From assembly GCA_009667805.1 (NCBI GenBank), contig CM019067.1:242579721-242643720 (forward strand): 64,000 nt of DNA, read 5' to 3'. Positions 1-11,189 of this stretch are shown piece after piece (the first letter of the stretch is position 1; each line of letters opens with the position of its first letter). Both the position numbers and the translations under genes were made by a program. Under the pieces are notes generated by a model, which saw only the letters and a program-made list of their open reading frames with translations, did not search any database and was not told where the DNA came from. The DNA comes from Leptobrachium leishanense. Its lineage: Eukaryota > Chordata > Amphibia > Anura > Megophryidae.

Positions 1-421
1 ACCAGCCCACCATGACAAATTTATCACACCCGCAAGAAGAATGGTAAATTCAAAAGCTTTCAGCTCATATCTCTTATAAACATTTTATCATTTTCACCTC
101 CAGCTATCGTCAGATAAAGCGTCAAGATGCTGAAGACAAATTGTTTTCCAGAATTAGGCTGTAAATGATTTTCTGCCTTAAATCTGTGAACATAATGTGA
201 TATAATATCTATATATTTATGAAGTGTTTTAGCAAGTATTAAAGTTATACTAAAAATTGAGACATGCATATATTTTTTTCCTTTTAACATCCTGAGATAA
301 ACTGTCTACTTCTATCACAATATTATACTGTACATTCAGGGCCAGATTTACATCTCACGAGTCTGTATGCACAGAAATCTGGAGTGCCCCCCCCAACAAA
401 AAAATGCCCAAATAATTTTTC
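1..421. other. no recognisable feature
   Basis: AT-rich DNA with short chance reading frames only. I see no known repeat end, RNA gene or coding similarity here. Confidence 0.5.
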
Positions 422-905
422 TTAACCCCTTCACTACCAAGTGATTTTCCAAAAAAAAACATTGTCAGAAACCAATGGTTTTTAAAAAATCATTTAAAAT
501 TAATTTTAAAGTAAGAAATAATTGAGTTTATACCTATTTTATGTTTTCCTGGAAATAATCTATTTTTGGCCAGTAGATGGCGCCATCTACTGCCAAACTG
601 AGTGAGAGGTTTGAGCGGCTGGTCTATTTTAATCTATTTCTCAAAGCACGGCTGCTGAAAGCCCGATATTTCAGAGCTTTGAGCAGCTGATTTTTACAGT
701 TTTAGCTCTTTGGGCATTATGCTCACAGGGCTAAAACTTTGGGGGCACTTTCTGCAGCACAAAAGCATAAGAAATTTGTATGCAGCAAATGAATTTCATT
801 TGCGTTTGGGCTGCAGATCAGCATACAGAGATATCTTGATAACGGGGCACCAGATGGTGACTTTGAAGCTTGAGATATCTCAATATTGGTATTGAAGGAG
901 ATAAT
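422..905. repeat. dispersed MITE-like repeat, family R1, copy 1
   Basis: Begins with TTAA followed by CCCCTTCACTACC. It contains a block around 575-600 reading 'ggccagtagatggcgccatct', a block on the mention of a stored 'ctgcagcacaaaagcataag' type sequence near 760, and a run ending in GAGATATCTC near 875. The same blocks, in the same order or inverted, occur at about 18960-19400, 21640-22058, 37584-37770 and 39718-40080. TTAA at the clear ends points to a piggyBac-type non-autonomous element (inference). The right end is not well defined. Confidence 0.55.
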
Positions 906-2470
906 TTTTGTTTTGAGAGACACTAAAAAAAAGAACATTTTTAAAAACTGAAAGAACAGTTTCTCTCTGTGCTCATATCTAAAGCAGGGGCAGTTTCCTT
1001 AAAATGAAGCAATAATGGTGCAGAATGTTAGAGCTTGGGTTAACCCTAAAAAAGCACAAATAGTAACCACCTTAACCTTGCTTTATAAGCCGAACCCTAA
1101 TTTCTAACCTAGCTCTGGAAAATGATGCTCCACTTTGGCCCTTAGCAACCAAAATTCTGAACATCAAAACATGGCCATGCCTGAGGGTCTTTTTGAAAAC
1201 GTGAATTTTTTACCACTTCATTTTCTGATGCTGCTTTATTTTCAACAATTTTTTATAAGGATATCAAAACTTGTTTTAGAACTAAAAAAGGGGTGGGGTT
1301 ATTCTTTTTTTTCCTTCTTCATTTTAAACAGCCATGTTTGGTATCATTAGAAAGACCAGATTCTGATCTGTCCAGACACACCTAACTTGAACTTGTGGGC
1401 TGTAAAGAATGGAGATACAGTTGCTCAAAGGACCCTCGCTGTCCTCGCAGCATAGCTTGTGTTTTAGATGAACCAATGTGTAATAACGCATTTTTGCCAC
1501 CACCTCCACATTTGCTCCCAGCTTGGGAAATGATTAGGTGAATTAGTGTAGCGGGATTATTTGCTTTATAATTAAAAGCACATAATGTCACTGCCGTAGA
1601 ACAATGTAAATTGTGCATCTAATATATTTAGCTTTTACATTTTTACACCTTACATGGTCATGTTTATTATCATTGCAAAGATCAGACTCTAACCTTATTG
1701 ACACCTCACTTGACCTTGTACGGTGTAAAAAACAGAGATGCAAGGTTCCAAAGTCCCCCTGTTTCTCCTCACTGCTGTGCCGTGGTTTAAGTTATTGAAG
1801 TAATTGCATGTAAAAGTGAAAAATAAAGTCAGGTTTTTATCTCCTTTATTCAATTTTGTGGATTTTTTCCATGATGCAACATTTACCAAAATCTGTGAAA
1901 AGGATTTGCTTTACTGCGGTGGTTTAGCGTACACAGTATATAACAGTAAGTGGAGTGTAGAAGTGAATGTTTAGATAATGCTGCAGGAGGTCTAGTGTTC
2001 TCCAGGCTACCCGAGATAAGAGATGGCAGCTGAATGAGATAAAACAGGGAGATTAAAAGATTTCTAATCTATCCCCTAGTGATGCCCTTTGAATACATCC
2101 CACACAATACATTGATGTGAGTCTGTGAGTGACCCCTTTCATTCCATTCTATGGCCAAAGCCACACAGTGAGCGCAAAGTGAGGTAAAGTGTGGGGGAGG
2201 GGCAGTTTACAACACAAAAGATCACAACATGGATGCACCCAGTGACTCATATAGAGTAAAATATTTTCTTACTGAAACATGTAAGAGAAAACCAAAGTAC
2301 ATTAAGATATCAGCTACATAAAATAAACACAATAAGGACAATTCATTTTTTGGTGCTAGTGTCCCTTTTAAGCATTTCTATAATGAAGCACCATAGGTAG
2401 ACTGTACAAACTTTGCAACTGTATTGATCATGTACCTATATGTGGTAGGCATACAGTAATTTCAGAAAAT
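906..2470. other. unassigned, possibly a decayed repeat
   Basis: No coding similarity. Two stretches, near 1330-1375 and 1660-1700, resemble the 'atgtttggtatcattggaaa' block of the piggyBac-like elements at 8725-9417 and 23423-24550, so 1180-1890 may be a very decayed relative. The rest holds nothing I can name. Confidence 0.3.
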
Positions 2471-2826
2471 AAGGGACACTTGTAGGGCAGCGCTTCTCTA
2501 CACACCTCGAGGAAGGGGATGGTAGAGGAAAGGGATTGGCTAAAAAGAGCAGAGAGAATATAGTCCTTATCGTGTAATGTGAAGACCATCAGATAGAAAC
2601 TATACAGGACTTCAATCATATACATACAACAAGCAGCTGATAAATTCAGAATGGGAAGATGACCCTTTGTATGTATATGATTGAAGTCCTGTACAGTTTC
2701 TATCTGATGGTCTTCACATTCCACGATACGAACTTTATTCTCTCTGCTCTTGTCAGCCAATCCCTTTCCTCTACCATCCCCTTCCTCGAGGTGTGTGGAG
2801 AAGCGCTGCCCTACACGTGTCCCTTA
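2471..2826. repeat. foldback (hairpin) MITE, ~355 bp
   Basis: Two arms, about 2471-2640 and 2668-2826, are reverse complements over almost their full length, starting AAGGGACACTTGTAGGGCAG and ending with its complement. The central loop is only about 30 bases. One arm has a short gap near 2560. No coding capacity. The length and near-complete self-complementarity fit a hairpin MITE. I found no clear target duplication. Confidence 0.7.
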
Positions 2827-3917
2827 TTTTGTTAAATTTTGGATATTGGGAAGAATATTTCTGTTTGGGTCACTCCACCCCTTTTTTTTATAAGCGCACT
2901 ACCACTTGTTTTGTTTGTCATACAGTAATTTGAGGCAAATAGCTTTTACCACTGTAAATAAGTTATTTGACCTATAACCGATTCACATTGGGTGGGTGTT
3001 GCCCATTAGAGGTGGGTTACACCTCGCCAACAGATGACGCACGAGCCGCTGATTTTGGCCTGCCCTGCAGCCGGCACGCGTCATTGGCTGCAGGGGGATG
3101 GCCTGATTTCAGGCTGTCTCGCTGCAGCCAACGGCGCGTGCCTCACGCCAGCTGCAGTGAGCGGCCTAGGCAGCCCATTGAAGACAATGGGGCGTACCTG
3201 TCCGCCCTGCATCTTCAAGGCCCAGTCACCGCGAAGATGGCATAGAACGTCCTGCAGCGGGAAATGATTAAAACACCATCTGCCTTAGCAAAAACCTTGA
3301 TACCTGTCGACAGTCATTTACCATAAAGTGCAGCAGATGGTGGATGAGCACAAGAGCTCTCTGTTCCCATTCATGTTCCGGGGTGCTGCAACTTCCTCTG
3401 AGCAACTCACCATGGATTCCCACACCCACAAAAGAGAGAAAGCTATTTGCCTGAATTAATTATTTGCCTATCGCATTTACACAATTAGCCTCTTGTCATG
3501 CAGAATATTAATAAGATATACAATGAAGGACAAGTCTTCCTGGCTGACTTAAAATCCAGCTGCTAAAATGTAACAATCTCAAAGTGTGAAAAACCATAAG
3601 TAACAACAGCTGGAATAGCTCCTGTGCTCTCATCATTTACATTCCAAAGTTCAAACTTTCTTACAAATAAAAATGTGGACATGTATCCAATTATGGTGAT
3701 GTTCCCCTATGCTTGCTTTCTCATTGCTGCAGAGGTACAGTAACTGTCTATACAACTGAATATGTATCCTGAATTCATGGTGCATACATCTGTCACATAT
3801 AACATGCAAAAGGTTTTCCTAAACGCACGCGTGTTATATTTAATTTAAAGGATGCAATGTAATATGCATACATTCACATTGTGCAAACAAACACAGCTGG
3901 TGTCTTTTGATACATTT
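2827..3917. other. no recognisable feature
   Basis: A GC-richer patch at about 3000-3240 holds overlapping reading frames with no family motif. The rest is ordinary AT-rich sequence. Nothing identified. Confidence 0.4.
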
Positions 3918-4267
3918 TAGGGATGTGTGTTTCGATTTGGACAGATTTGTATTTTTCACTAATCGGTCTGATTCGTGGCTTTGGATTTGGACGATTTTCC
4001 GAATCGGATCGGATCCGAAAACGGCAAATATGAAAAGATTTTCGATCCGAAAAGAAAAGATTTTCGTGTTCTCGTATGGACGTGAAATGTGTAAAATCGC
4101 AAGTCATTTTCGTTCCATTCGTGATTTCGGTTCCATTTCGGACATCGTATTTTTTAGGTTCCATTGCTGATTCCGTAATTCCGTATCGTTTCCAATGATT
4201 CGTTATTTCTGTCGATACGGTAATTCTGCCGATTCTATCTTTTTTTATTAAAGATCCTCTTTTTCTT
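3918..4267 (+). mobile_element. hAT-like left end, TTCG-rich subterminal region (copy A)
   Basis: Starts TAGGGATGTGTGTTTCG and continues for about 300 bases with many TTCG/CGAA words, very unlike the CpG-poor flanks. The same kind of end is at 7954 (same orientation) and at 13465 (reversed). Downstream, 'gtcgatacggtaattctgcc' and 'gatcct(c)ttttcttatgaa' match copy B at 8418-8490, so A and B are one family. A LINE interrupts copy A at about 4268. I could not find the matching right end or an 8-bp duplication for this copy. Confidence 0.6.
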
Positions 4268-5292
4268 ATGAATATTTATTTATTTATTTATAAAGGATTT
4301 TACCAGGAAGGATACATTGAGATTTCTCTCGTTTTCAAGTATGTCCTGGGTTCAAGAACATGGTTACAGAAATACAAAGTAGTAAAATACAAGAAATTAA
4401 CACAAAACAAATATACAGATTAACAGAAAATAAATATGTAGGAAATATAGTCACTATGTTACATTTTTACAGGTGCATTCCTTATTGTATGTTACTAGGG
4501 AGCTCTTAAGGGACTTTAGACTGGGGGAAGATTTGATGGCGTCTGGGAGGTTATTCCATATTTGCGGTGCTCTGTAGGAAAATGAGGATAGAGACACTTT
4601 CTTTTTGTATTGTGGTATTGCAAGTAAGGTGCCGGTCCTGGATCGGGGGTTATAGGATGAGGGAACTGCTGAGGGAAGCAGCCTATTCAGGTAGGGTGGT
4701 AGCTTCCAAGAAAAGCTCTTAAACACCAGGTTGGAAAGGTGAAGAGTGTGTCTAGATTCCATCGACGGCCAGTTAAGTTCTTTTAACATGTCAAAATGGT
4801 GGGTCATGTAGTTACATTGTAGCACAAAGCGACAGAATGAGTTATACAATGTAGTAAGTTTCTGGAGGTGCGTTTGTTGTACAATCTGCTTTCTTACCGT
4901 GGGGTTCAGGCAGGATTTGTTTCTGTACAGGGCACCTAGTTTGGGGTAAAATTTTAGATGAAAGTTTTTCGATGTGGGGGCCAAAGGATAGATTTGAGTC
5001 TAACCACATACCTAGATATTTGAGAGAAGAGACTGTGGTCAGCGTGCCATTTGATCTTGTCCTGACACATAGATGGAGTGTTTGCAATTTGTGTAGTTTA
5101 GGTGCTGTTCCAAAGAGCATTGTAACAGTTTTGTCAGCATTTAGAAAAAGTTTGTTATCTTTGATCCACTTTTCTACCTCTGAATTGTTCTTGCAGCACG
5201 GCCTCCAGCTGTGGGAGATCTGGTTTGCTGGTATAGATTACAGTGTTTACTGCGTACAAGTGTACAGTTGAGGCTTTGCAGACATTGGGCAG
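4268..5292 (-). mobile_element. 5'-truncated LINE (L2/CR1 group), 3' end
   Basis: Read on the minus strand, it encodes the end of a non-LTR reverse transcriptase in two frames, 5160-4842 and 4984-4454, so it is frameshifted. Motifs seen: a KYLGMWLD-type strand, then PHIEKL, and near the C-terminus APQIWNNLPDAIKSSPSLK, typical of the region after the polymerase core in L2/CR1-type LINEs. The 3' tail is an (AAAT)n microsatellite at 4270-4285. It lies inside copy A of the TTCG-rich element: sequence on both sides rejoins when compared with copy B at about 8490/8500. Its last ~60 bases match the tail of the SINE at 46380-46582. It is dead: no endonuclease, no catalytic YADD and a frameshift. Confidence 0.75.
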
Positions 5293-5504
5293 ATCAACAT
5301 ATGCACTGCACAACTTTATTTAATCATATTAAAATGTTGTGAAAGGAACAAAAATGAACAAAACGATTTAAAAAACGCAAAAATAAAATACTGACCCAAG
5401 TGGTCTGACTTTTTTAAAACGGAAAAAAAGCTGAATAAAATTAGCAGAAACAAAAAAAAAAAGCCATAACAAATAAAATGATATAAAACGAAAAAAAAAA
5501 AAAA
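5293..5504 (+). mobile_element. internal part of hAT-like copy A
   Basis: Matches copy B at about 8500-8715: 'acaactttatttaatcatat', 'gaacaaaacgatttaaaaaa' and 'gtggtctgact' occur in the same order. A/T-rich with poly-A runs and no coding capacity. Confidence 0.6.
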
Positions 5505-5505
5505 A

Positions 5506-5905
5506 TGCAGCATATGAATCCGCACACTGCAGGTAAATGCCTCTCTGCATGGTATAATTAATGCAGCATATGAATACGCACACTGTGGGGAACAAGCGCC
5601 TCTCTGCGCGGTATAATATGCAGCATATGAATACGCATACTGCGGGGAACAAGCGCCTCTCTGCGCGGTATAATTAATGCAGCATATGAATCCGCACACT
5701 GCTGGGAAGCGCCTCTCTACGGTAAGTATATAAATACGGTGTGCACTATATAAATACGCACACTGCTGGGAAGCGCCTCTCTACGGTATAATTAATGCAG
5801 CATATGAATCCGCACACTACTGGGAAGTGCCTCTCCTCGGTATAATTAATGCAGCATATGAATCCACACACTGCGGGGAACAAGTGCCTCTTTGCGGAAT
5901 AATTA
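5506..5905 (+). repeat. tandem repeat, ~57-bp unit, about 7 copies
   Basis: Units begin TGCAGCATATGAAT(C/A)CGCA and contain GCCTCTCT and GGTATAATTAA. Starts are at about 5506, 5562, 5619 and 5678, with a variant unit near 5733 and further units near 5795 and 5851. Spacing is 56-59 bases. Chance open frames arise on both strands (for example 5316-5699 minus); I do not regard them as genes. Confidence 0.85.
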
Positions 5906-5919
5906 ATGTATACGTCTCT

Positions 5920-6636
5920 GTTATATGTATATGTATCCTGTCTGTGTATTATAACTTAAAATGCAATAAAATTAGAATTTTCAATAATTTACAAGGAGTA
6001 AAGTGTTTTTTTTTCATGAACATGACACATTACTTTCGAATGACACCATGCATGACTCCCTAGCTGCCACGGTTCTGGAGATATCGGGGTTCAAATGAAC
6101 CCCGTATCTCCACCAGGGGATTTCACAGGCAGATTGGGGTTCCCCGGCTATCTGACGTCATCGTGCTATGCACGACACGTCAGGAGCCGAGGGGGAACCC
6201 AGAGGTGGAGCCAGATTACGATCGGCTGCCGAGTGGCGCTGATCGCGATCTGGCAATTATAGGGTTAAAAACCAGGCACTGCTTTAAAGGGCAGACACTG
6301 CCCTTCAAATGGTGCCTGTTTTTTGGCTGAAAACCTTCCTGATCGGGAGGGAGAGGGATCCCAAAGGATCCCCCCTCCCTTTCAGGCGATCTCCCAGCTT
6401 TGCCGGGGGTTGCCTGGAAATTATGTCATCACGCAAGCGCGATGACGTCATTTACATCGGGGGCCGGCCTATCTTCGGCGCCTGGCTTCCCTGAAGCCAG
6501 AACGCCGCGGGACCCCGGACAGGGAGGTAAGTATCTCCGCCGGGGCTCCCGCTGACGGATGACGTGTGGGGCACGTCCTCCGAATATAGCGGGAGTCAAT
6601 CAGGACGTGCCCCACACGTCATCCGCAGCGAAAGGG
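5920..6636. mobile_element. piggyBac-like non-autonomous element, remnant (copy A)
   Basis: The right end is clear: GCAGCGAAAGGG followed by TTAA at 6637-6640, as in the copy at 23423-24550. It shares 'aatgcaataaaattagaatt' (near 5965) with the copies at 8725-9417 and 23423-24550. It also has the hairpin at 6076-6112 (GGAGATA...GGGGTT/AACCCC...TATCTCC). A second long hairpin, 6551-6630, pairs GGATGACGTGTGGGGCACGT with its complement. The left end is missing or replaced by the 57-bp array. Confidence 0.6.
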
Positions 6637-6640
6637 TTAA

Positions 6641-7698
6641 ACATACAGAACACTAAATCACATATACATATATATATATTGGAGTAACGATGCAGCCAAT
6701 ATTAATAAGAACAAATAGGCCTAGAAGGCCAGTAGCCCTTAGTATATACTTATCAATACATGGTCAGGAGAACAAAGAAGACAGTCCACTCAGCAGGACA
6801 GCAGGAATAAGGAAGAAAATGGACTGCAGAGAGTTCCATATGTGTAATGGAGAAGGTATATCATGGAACCAGATTCCTTATTTGTTTCCCCCATGTTTTT
6901 ATTCAAGAATGGATTAGTCCACTCTCCCTAACTTGCATAGTTACTTTGGCCCAGTCTCTGTTTATCAAAGCTTCACTTTCTTCATTCTATCCATGGAGGC
7001 TTGTGAGCAGCATCCTGTTTATACTGGGCAGATGCATTCTGTTTTACCCTCTCAGGGGCGGACTGGGCCGGGGGGCAAATGGCACCTGGGCCACTGCAAT
7101 GCTCTCATAAGCGTTTTACTCGTGGGTGGCCGCGTGCCTCACACATTCAAAACATGAGCTTCTGGGAACAGCATGCTGTGTTATCGCCGCCCCCCTTCAT
7201 CCACGTGATGCACAGCGTCTATCCATAGTGCACGCAGAAGAGGAGGAGCAGGGAGCAGCCCAGCCTTTGGAGCCTGTGTAAGGAGCCAGCCAGCCGTGTC
7301 CTCCTGGACAGTGAAGAAGCCAGCCCAGCCCAGGACATCACAGACCAGGCCAGAGATAGCCAGAGAGACGGGCAAAAGGAGAGAGGTTTGAGATAAGGAT
7401 TTGAGGCAGACTGACAGACAAAACCAGAGAGTTCAGATAAACAGGCAAAAAGGGAGGGAGAGCCAAGAGACAGACTGACAAAAAGTTTGAGATTTGAGAT
7501 AGAAAAGGAGAGAGAGATTTAGGAAAGACAGACAAAAGGAAAGACAGACAGAAAGATTTGAGTTGGATGAAACATAGGCATAAATAGTACTAGAACTTTC
7601 CAAACAATTTGTTTTACATCAGGTTTTTTTTTTACCCTGAAAGCTGCTGCTTCTGTACAAATGGTATTGAAACATTAATAAAAATGAAAAAGCCTAAC
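6641..7698. other. unassigned; GC-richer exon-like patch, no gene supported
   Basis: Around 7060-7380 the sequence is GC-richer ('ggggcggactgggcc' and after) and has short open frames on both strands. None shows a recognisable domain, splice-supported structure or family motif. 7380-7560 is purine-rich (GACAGA/AGAGAG words). Possibly a fragment of a repeat. Confidence 0.35.
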
Positions 7699-7876
7699 AA
7701 GGTTATTCAGAGAGCGTGAAAAGCAGGAGAATGACTGGAGAATGAAAAATTCTAGGTCAAAATAGCCGATTTGAAAAGTGAGTTGAAAGGGAGAATTTTT
7801 CTGGTTTGGCTATTTTGACCTAGAATTTTTCATTCTCCAGTCATTCTCCTGCTTTTCACGCTCTCTGAATAACCCT
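7699..7876. repeat. short foldback MITE, GGGTTATTC family
   Basis: Arms 'ggttattcagagagcgtgaa' and its complement ending GAATAACCCTG enclose a further inverted repeat (CTAGGTCAAAATAGCC and its complement). The same short element is at 61280-61434. Longer relatives with the same end words are at 43763-44375, 47405-48313, 56083-56889 and about 62530-62690. Confidence 0.75.
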
Positions 7877-7953
7877 GATAGTGTTTGTATTTGCAATAAC
7901 ACTCAGTACATGAGTTCCTTTAATGTTCAATACACTTTATTGCTGAACTGCAG

Positions 7954-8470
7954 TAGGCTTGTGCACCGATTTTTTTTTCGGTTCGATTCGGTTCGATTTG
8001 TTCGGATGTTTAAACTTTTCGATTCAGCTCGTTTCGACCGATTTCTGTTTCGATTCGGTTCGGCTCGACTCGTTTTTCGTGTACATTTTTTTTTCGGAAT
8101 TTCGACCATTTTTCGTATTTTCGTGTCATTTTGCTCGTTTTTTGTATCGACTTTTCGTGATTTCGGGACTTTTCGTTTTTTCGGAACGTCTGTTCTCCTC
8201 GACCATTTTTCGTATTTTCGTGTCACTTTGCTCGTTTTTTGTATCGACTTTTCGTGATTTCGGAAATTTTCGTTTTTTCGGAACGTCTGTTCTCCTCGTT
8301 TCAAAGCTGTCTAACTCTATTCGTTTTGATGTAAACTACTATGGTTTACTTTTTTATACTTTATATATTTTTTTATAATAAATTTTTGGTTTGTTTTTCG
8401 GATCCGATAATTCATTCTGTCGATACGATAATTCTGGCGATTCTATCGTGTTTTTTTTTTATTAAATAAA
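7954..8470 (+). repeat. TTCG-rich subterminal region, left
   Basis: Repeated GGTTCGATTCGG and TTTTCGTATTTTCGTGTCA words. A segment of about 105 bases ('cctcgaccatttttcgtatt' onward) is present twice nearby, around 8088-8190 and 8197-8300. Its high TTCG density makes long antisense frames (7910-8378 both strands), which I treat as compositional artefacts. Confidence 0.75.
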
Positions 8471-8724
8471 GATCCTTTTTTTCTTATGAATATACATTTC
8501 ACAACTTTATTTAATCACATTAAAAAAATGGTATGAAAGCCAAGGAACAAAAAAAAATGAACAAAACGATTTAAAAAACGCTAAACTGACCCGAATGGTC
8601 TGACTTTAAAAATAAAAACCATAACAAAAAGGTTTTAAAAGGGAAAAATAGTTGATCAAAATGATCTGAAATGAAAAAAAATAAAAGAATAAAATGATTT
8701 AAAACAGACAAAAAAATAAATTAT

Positions 8725-9417
8725 CCCTTTCGCTGCTGAGGCATTTCACGGCTTCCCTTCACACCTGTGTGCGGCACTGCGGTCTGCTGCTGAGCTAATT
8801 TTTACCAGTTTCGCTCCTCTTGTTTAAATGCGTTTTTTTGAAGCCTTATTTTATTATATGACCCAGACATGTTATATATCGTTCTTTCCGGCAGACTCGG
8901 CAGATGATTCATAATATATCATTATCATATGTATGCGTCATGTCCTGTCTGTATATTATAACAAAAATGCAATAAAATTAGAATTTTCAATGTTTGTTTT
9001 ACAAGGTGTAAAGTGTTTTTTTCACATTTTAACATGCGAGTGATTGCGGTTAAATTTTATGAGTTGCGTTTGTTAAAAAAAATTGAAAAGGGGACTTGTT
9101 ATATTTTTTTGGGTGAAAATTACACTATTTTTAACAAACGCACCCCATACAAAAATCCTTAGTGCAGCATCATTGTTCACATTATAATTGAAATGGGAAC
9201 AATATTGCTGCATTAACAAAACAAAACAAACCTGTTTATCTTTTTTTATATTTAAATTTTTTATAATTTTTAACATTGTCATGTTTGGTATTGTTGGAAA
9301 GGCCATGCTCTGGTCGATCCAAAGATACCAAACATTAACCAACCGATAGCTGCCGCGGATCGGGAGATAGGGGGTTCCAATGAACCCCCTATCTCCACCA
9401 TTGGTCGCAGTTAGGGG
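8725..9417. mobile_element. piggyBac-like non-autonomous element (copy B), nested
   Basis: Left end CCCTTTCGCTGC preceded by TTAT (a decayed TTAA) at 8721-8724; right end AGGGG followed by TTAA at 9418-9421. It contains 'aatgcaataaaattagaatt', the block 'gggaacaatattgctgca' and the hairpin at 9362-9396, all shared with the copy at 23423-24550. No transposase is encoded. It lies inside the 5.5-kb hAT-like element and so is the later insertion, unless the family carries it. Confidence 0.7.
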
Positions 9418-9421
9418 TTAA

Positions 9422-10211
9422 CTCCAGAACTGACGTCATTGTGACGAGGTCTTGGGACTGTCTGCAGCTGCCGTTCCCCCACGCTGTCGTCTTCCTGCAA
9501 AGATGTGACCATGTTGGCGGGCAGCGTCTTAGCGGGCAGCGTTGGGAGAGAGAGAGCTCATAGCTGGGAGCCGAGGAGGTGTTGCGTGAAGCTGCAAACA
9601 GGGACAAATAAACTAGACCTGAGCCGCACTGAGGATCTTTGGGTTGTGTCGGAGAAGACTTCACGCAGTGCTGCCATCAATATTTTTTGATAAATTCTTG
9701 GTTATACAATGAATGTGACTGTGGACAAAAATCCGTGTTGTTGTGACATCGCCTAAGCTTAACAAAACCAGGCCACGTCGGTAATCAAATCTCAAGGCAG
9801 TACAACAAGGTTGTGTTAGTGTGTGACATTTTTTGGCCAGGCAGGAAGTGTAGAATGTGCACAGTCTCATTCATGGCCACAAATATGTTGACAAATTTAT
9901 GACAAAGGGTCCATAGAAATGTCAATAAATTTATGTACATATAATTTTAACAGTGTGGAAACCAAGCAATACATATTAACTTATTAAGTAAGGAAAAGCA
10001 ACGCACACAAACAGGAAAATATAGAAAAAATAGAAAATTTATTTACAACATGGGGAAGGGAAGGGAACATGCCAAGGATGGCAAACTGCCCAACAGGGGC
10101 ACAAACAACACAAACAAACATAGTGTAGTGGAAATAGACTGGAAGATGGCCGCCATTGTAAGCCAGGCGAACATCTTGTTCAGAATATTGGTTCACTTGA
10201 GATAATTACTG
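9422..10211. other. unassigned interior of the hAT-like element
   Basis: Open frames at 9389-9664 (minus) and 9984-10196 (minus) have no recognisable motif. GC content rises at 9430-9660. This may be an untranslated or promoter portion of the truncated inverted gene copy that follows, or unrelated DNA. Confidence 0.3.
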
Positions 10212-10440
10212 GCATTTGAGGAGATGTTGGAGCTGGTCCGCATCTTTGATTACAAAGATTATGACTGCCGTAAGGGCCCTTACGGCAGGAAGAATAACAC
10301 CCGCAAGGGTCGTATCCTTGACAAGCTACGCACCACCATCCTGGAGCTGTTCGGGAAGGACCAGCTCCGAAAACGCTGGTCCGACCTCAAAGCACGCGAG
10401 CAGGAGCAGCTGAGGCACATCCGTCGCGTCATAGCCAAAC
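10212..10440 (+). pseudogene. inverted partial copy of exon 1 of the Myb/SANT-like gene
   Basis: Encodes about 76 residues matching exon 1 of the gene at 11190-12979: MLELVRIFD, DYDCRKGPYGRKNN and QLRKRWSDL are shared. It ends at the same splice donor (CAAAC|GTAAGT, 10440/10441). Compared with the full exon it lacks the start region, and an in-frame deletion removes four residues (RTKD) before QLRKRW. The homology continues through the donor into the intron, including the L2-type tail, to about 10590. The 10212-10590 segment is therefore an inverted duplicate of 12497-12877. The other exons are absent on this strand, so it is a fragment. Confidence 0.75.
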
Positions 10441-10445
10441 GTAAG

Positions 10446-10520
10446 TGTCATGTTATATTGTAAAGCGCTGCGCAAACTGTTGGCGCTATATAAATCCTGT
10501 ATAATAATAATAATGTGCTT
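10446..10520 (+). repeat. L2-type 3' tail in the intron segment (copy)
   Basis: 'ttgtaaagcgctgcgcaaac', 'ttggcgctatataaat' and a (TAA)n run make the characteristic 3' end of L2-group LINEs and their SINEs. The same tail lies inverted at about 12565-12636 in the intron of the intact gene, so it predates the duplication. Confidence 0.65.
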
Positions 10521-10772
10521 GCATGTGCTAATGTGCACAGAAATATGTTGATTGATCTAGTCCTTTTTTCATGCAATGTGATTGTGTATTAGGCAGTTTT
10601 TAGCTGAAATTAGAAGCAGGCATACATAGAAACTTAGGAATGTGCTGAGATTGGAAGAAAAACAAAGCGCTGAGAAAGGTCTCTGCTGTTTTCGACACAG
10701 AGAAAGGATACATCAAGGTCGTTGGGGCCCACAGAAATACAAAGTAGTATAGAGATCAGACCAGGTGCCTTT

Positions 10773-11170
10773 TGTAACAAATGAGTGAAGACACTAGGGA
10801 ACGGGGCGCAGCCCGGAACAGTGGGAGCAACTAATTATGATTCACTGAAACTAACATGAAGTTTGCCAATTTACAGCCAAATTAATGAAATGTCTTTTGT
10901 ATTAGCCAAAGGGAGGTACTAACCCACGTGGGGTGGGATAGCGTAACCGGGAGGTGGGCTAATTGGGATGTACCTAATCATGTATTTTGAGGTATAAAAT
11001 CTCATGTCACTGTGAAAATCGCTGCTCATTCTTTGCGATTGAATCCTGTTTGAGCATCTGTTGTGATATCACAATAAAGTTTGCCTTTCCTGAAGAGACT
11101 CGTGTTCAGACAATCCTTGCTCGTGTCCGGTCCGGCCTCGTCTTGAGTGAACCTGCAGATTCCGGTTACA
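10773..11170 (+). mobile_element. solo LTR, ~398 bp
   Basis: Starts TGTAAC and ends GTTACA, the short inverted ends usual for LTRs. A TATA-like box GGTATAAAAT is at 10991-11000 and a poly(A) signal AATAAA at 11073-11078, followed by a U5-like GC-richer segment. This U3-R-U5 order and size fit a retroviral-type LTR. No internal retroviral genes are present, so it would be a solo LTR of an old endogenous element. The flanks (CTTT left, TTTT right) match imperfectly as a target duplication. It lies 20 bases beyond the stop codon of the Myb/SANT-like gene, in the opposite orientation. Confidence 0.6.
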
Positions 11171-11189
11171 TTTTGGGAGGAGGCTGGTC

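Noticed and set aside
5506..5905. CRISPR-like array
   Set aside because: The 57-bp units are directly contiguous without unique spacers, and the genome is eukaryotic.
7910..8378. Overlapping long frames on both strands in the TTCG-rich region
   Set aside because: TTCG repeats lack stop codons in several frames. The products are Phe/Arg/Ser low-complexity strings.
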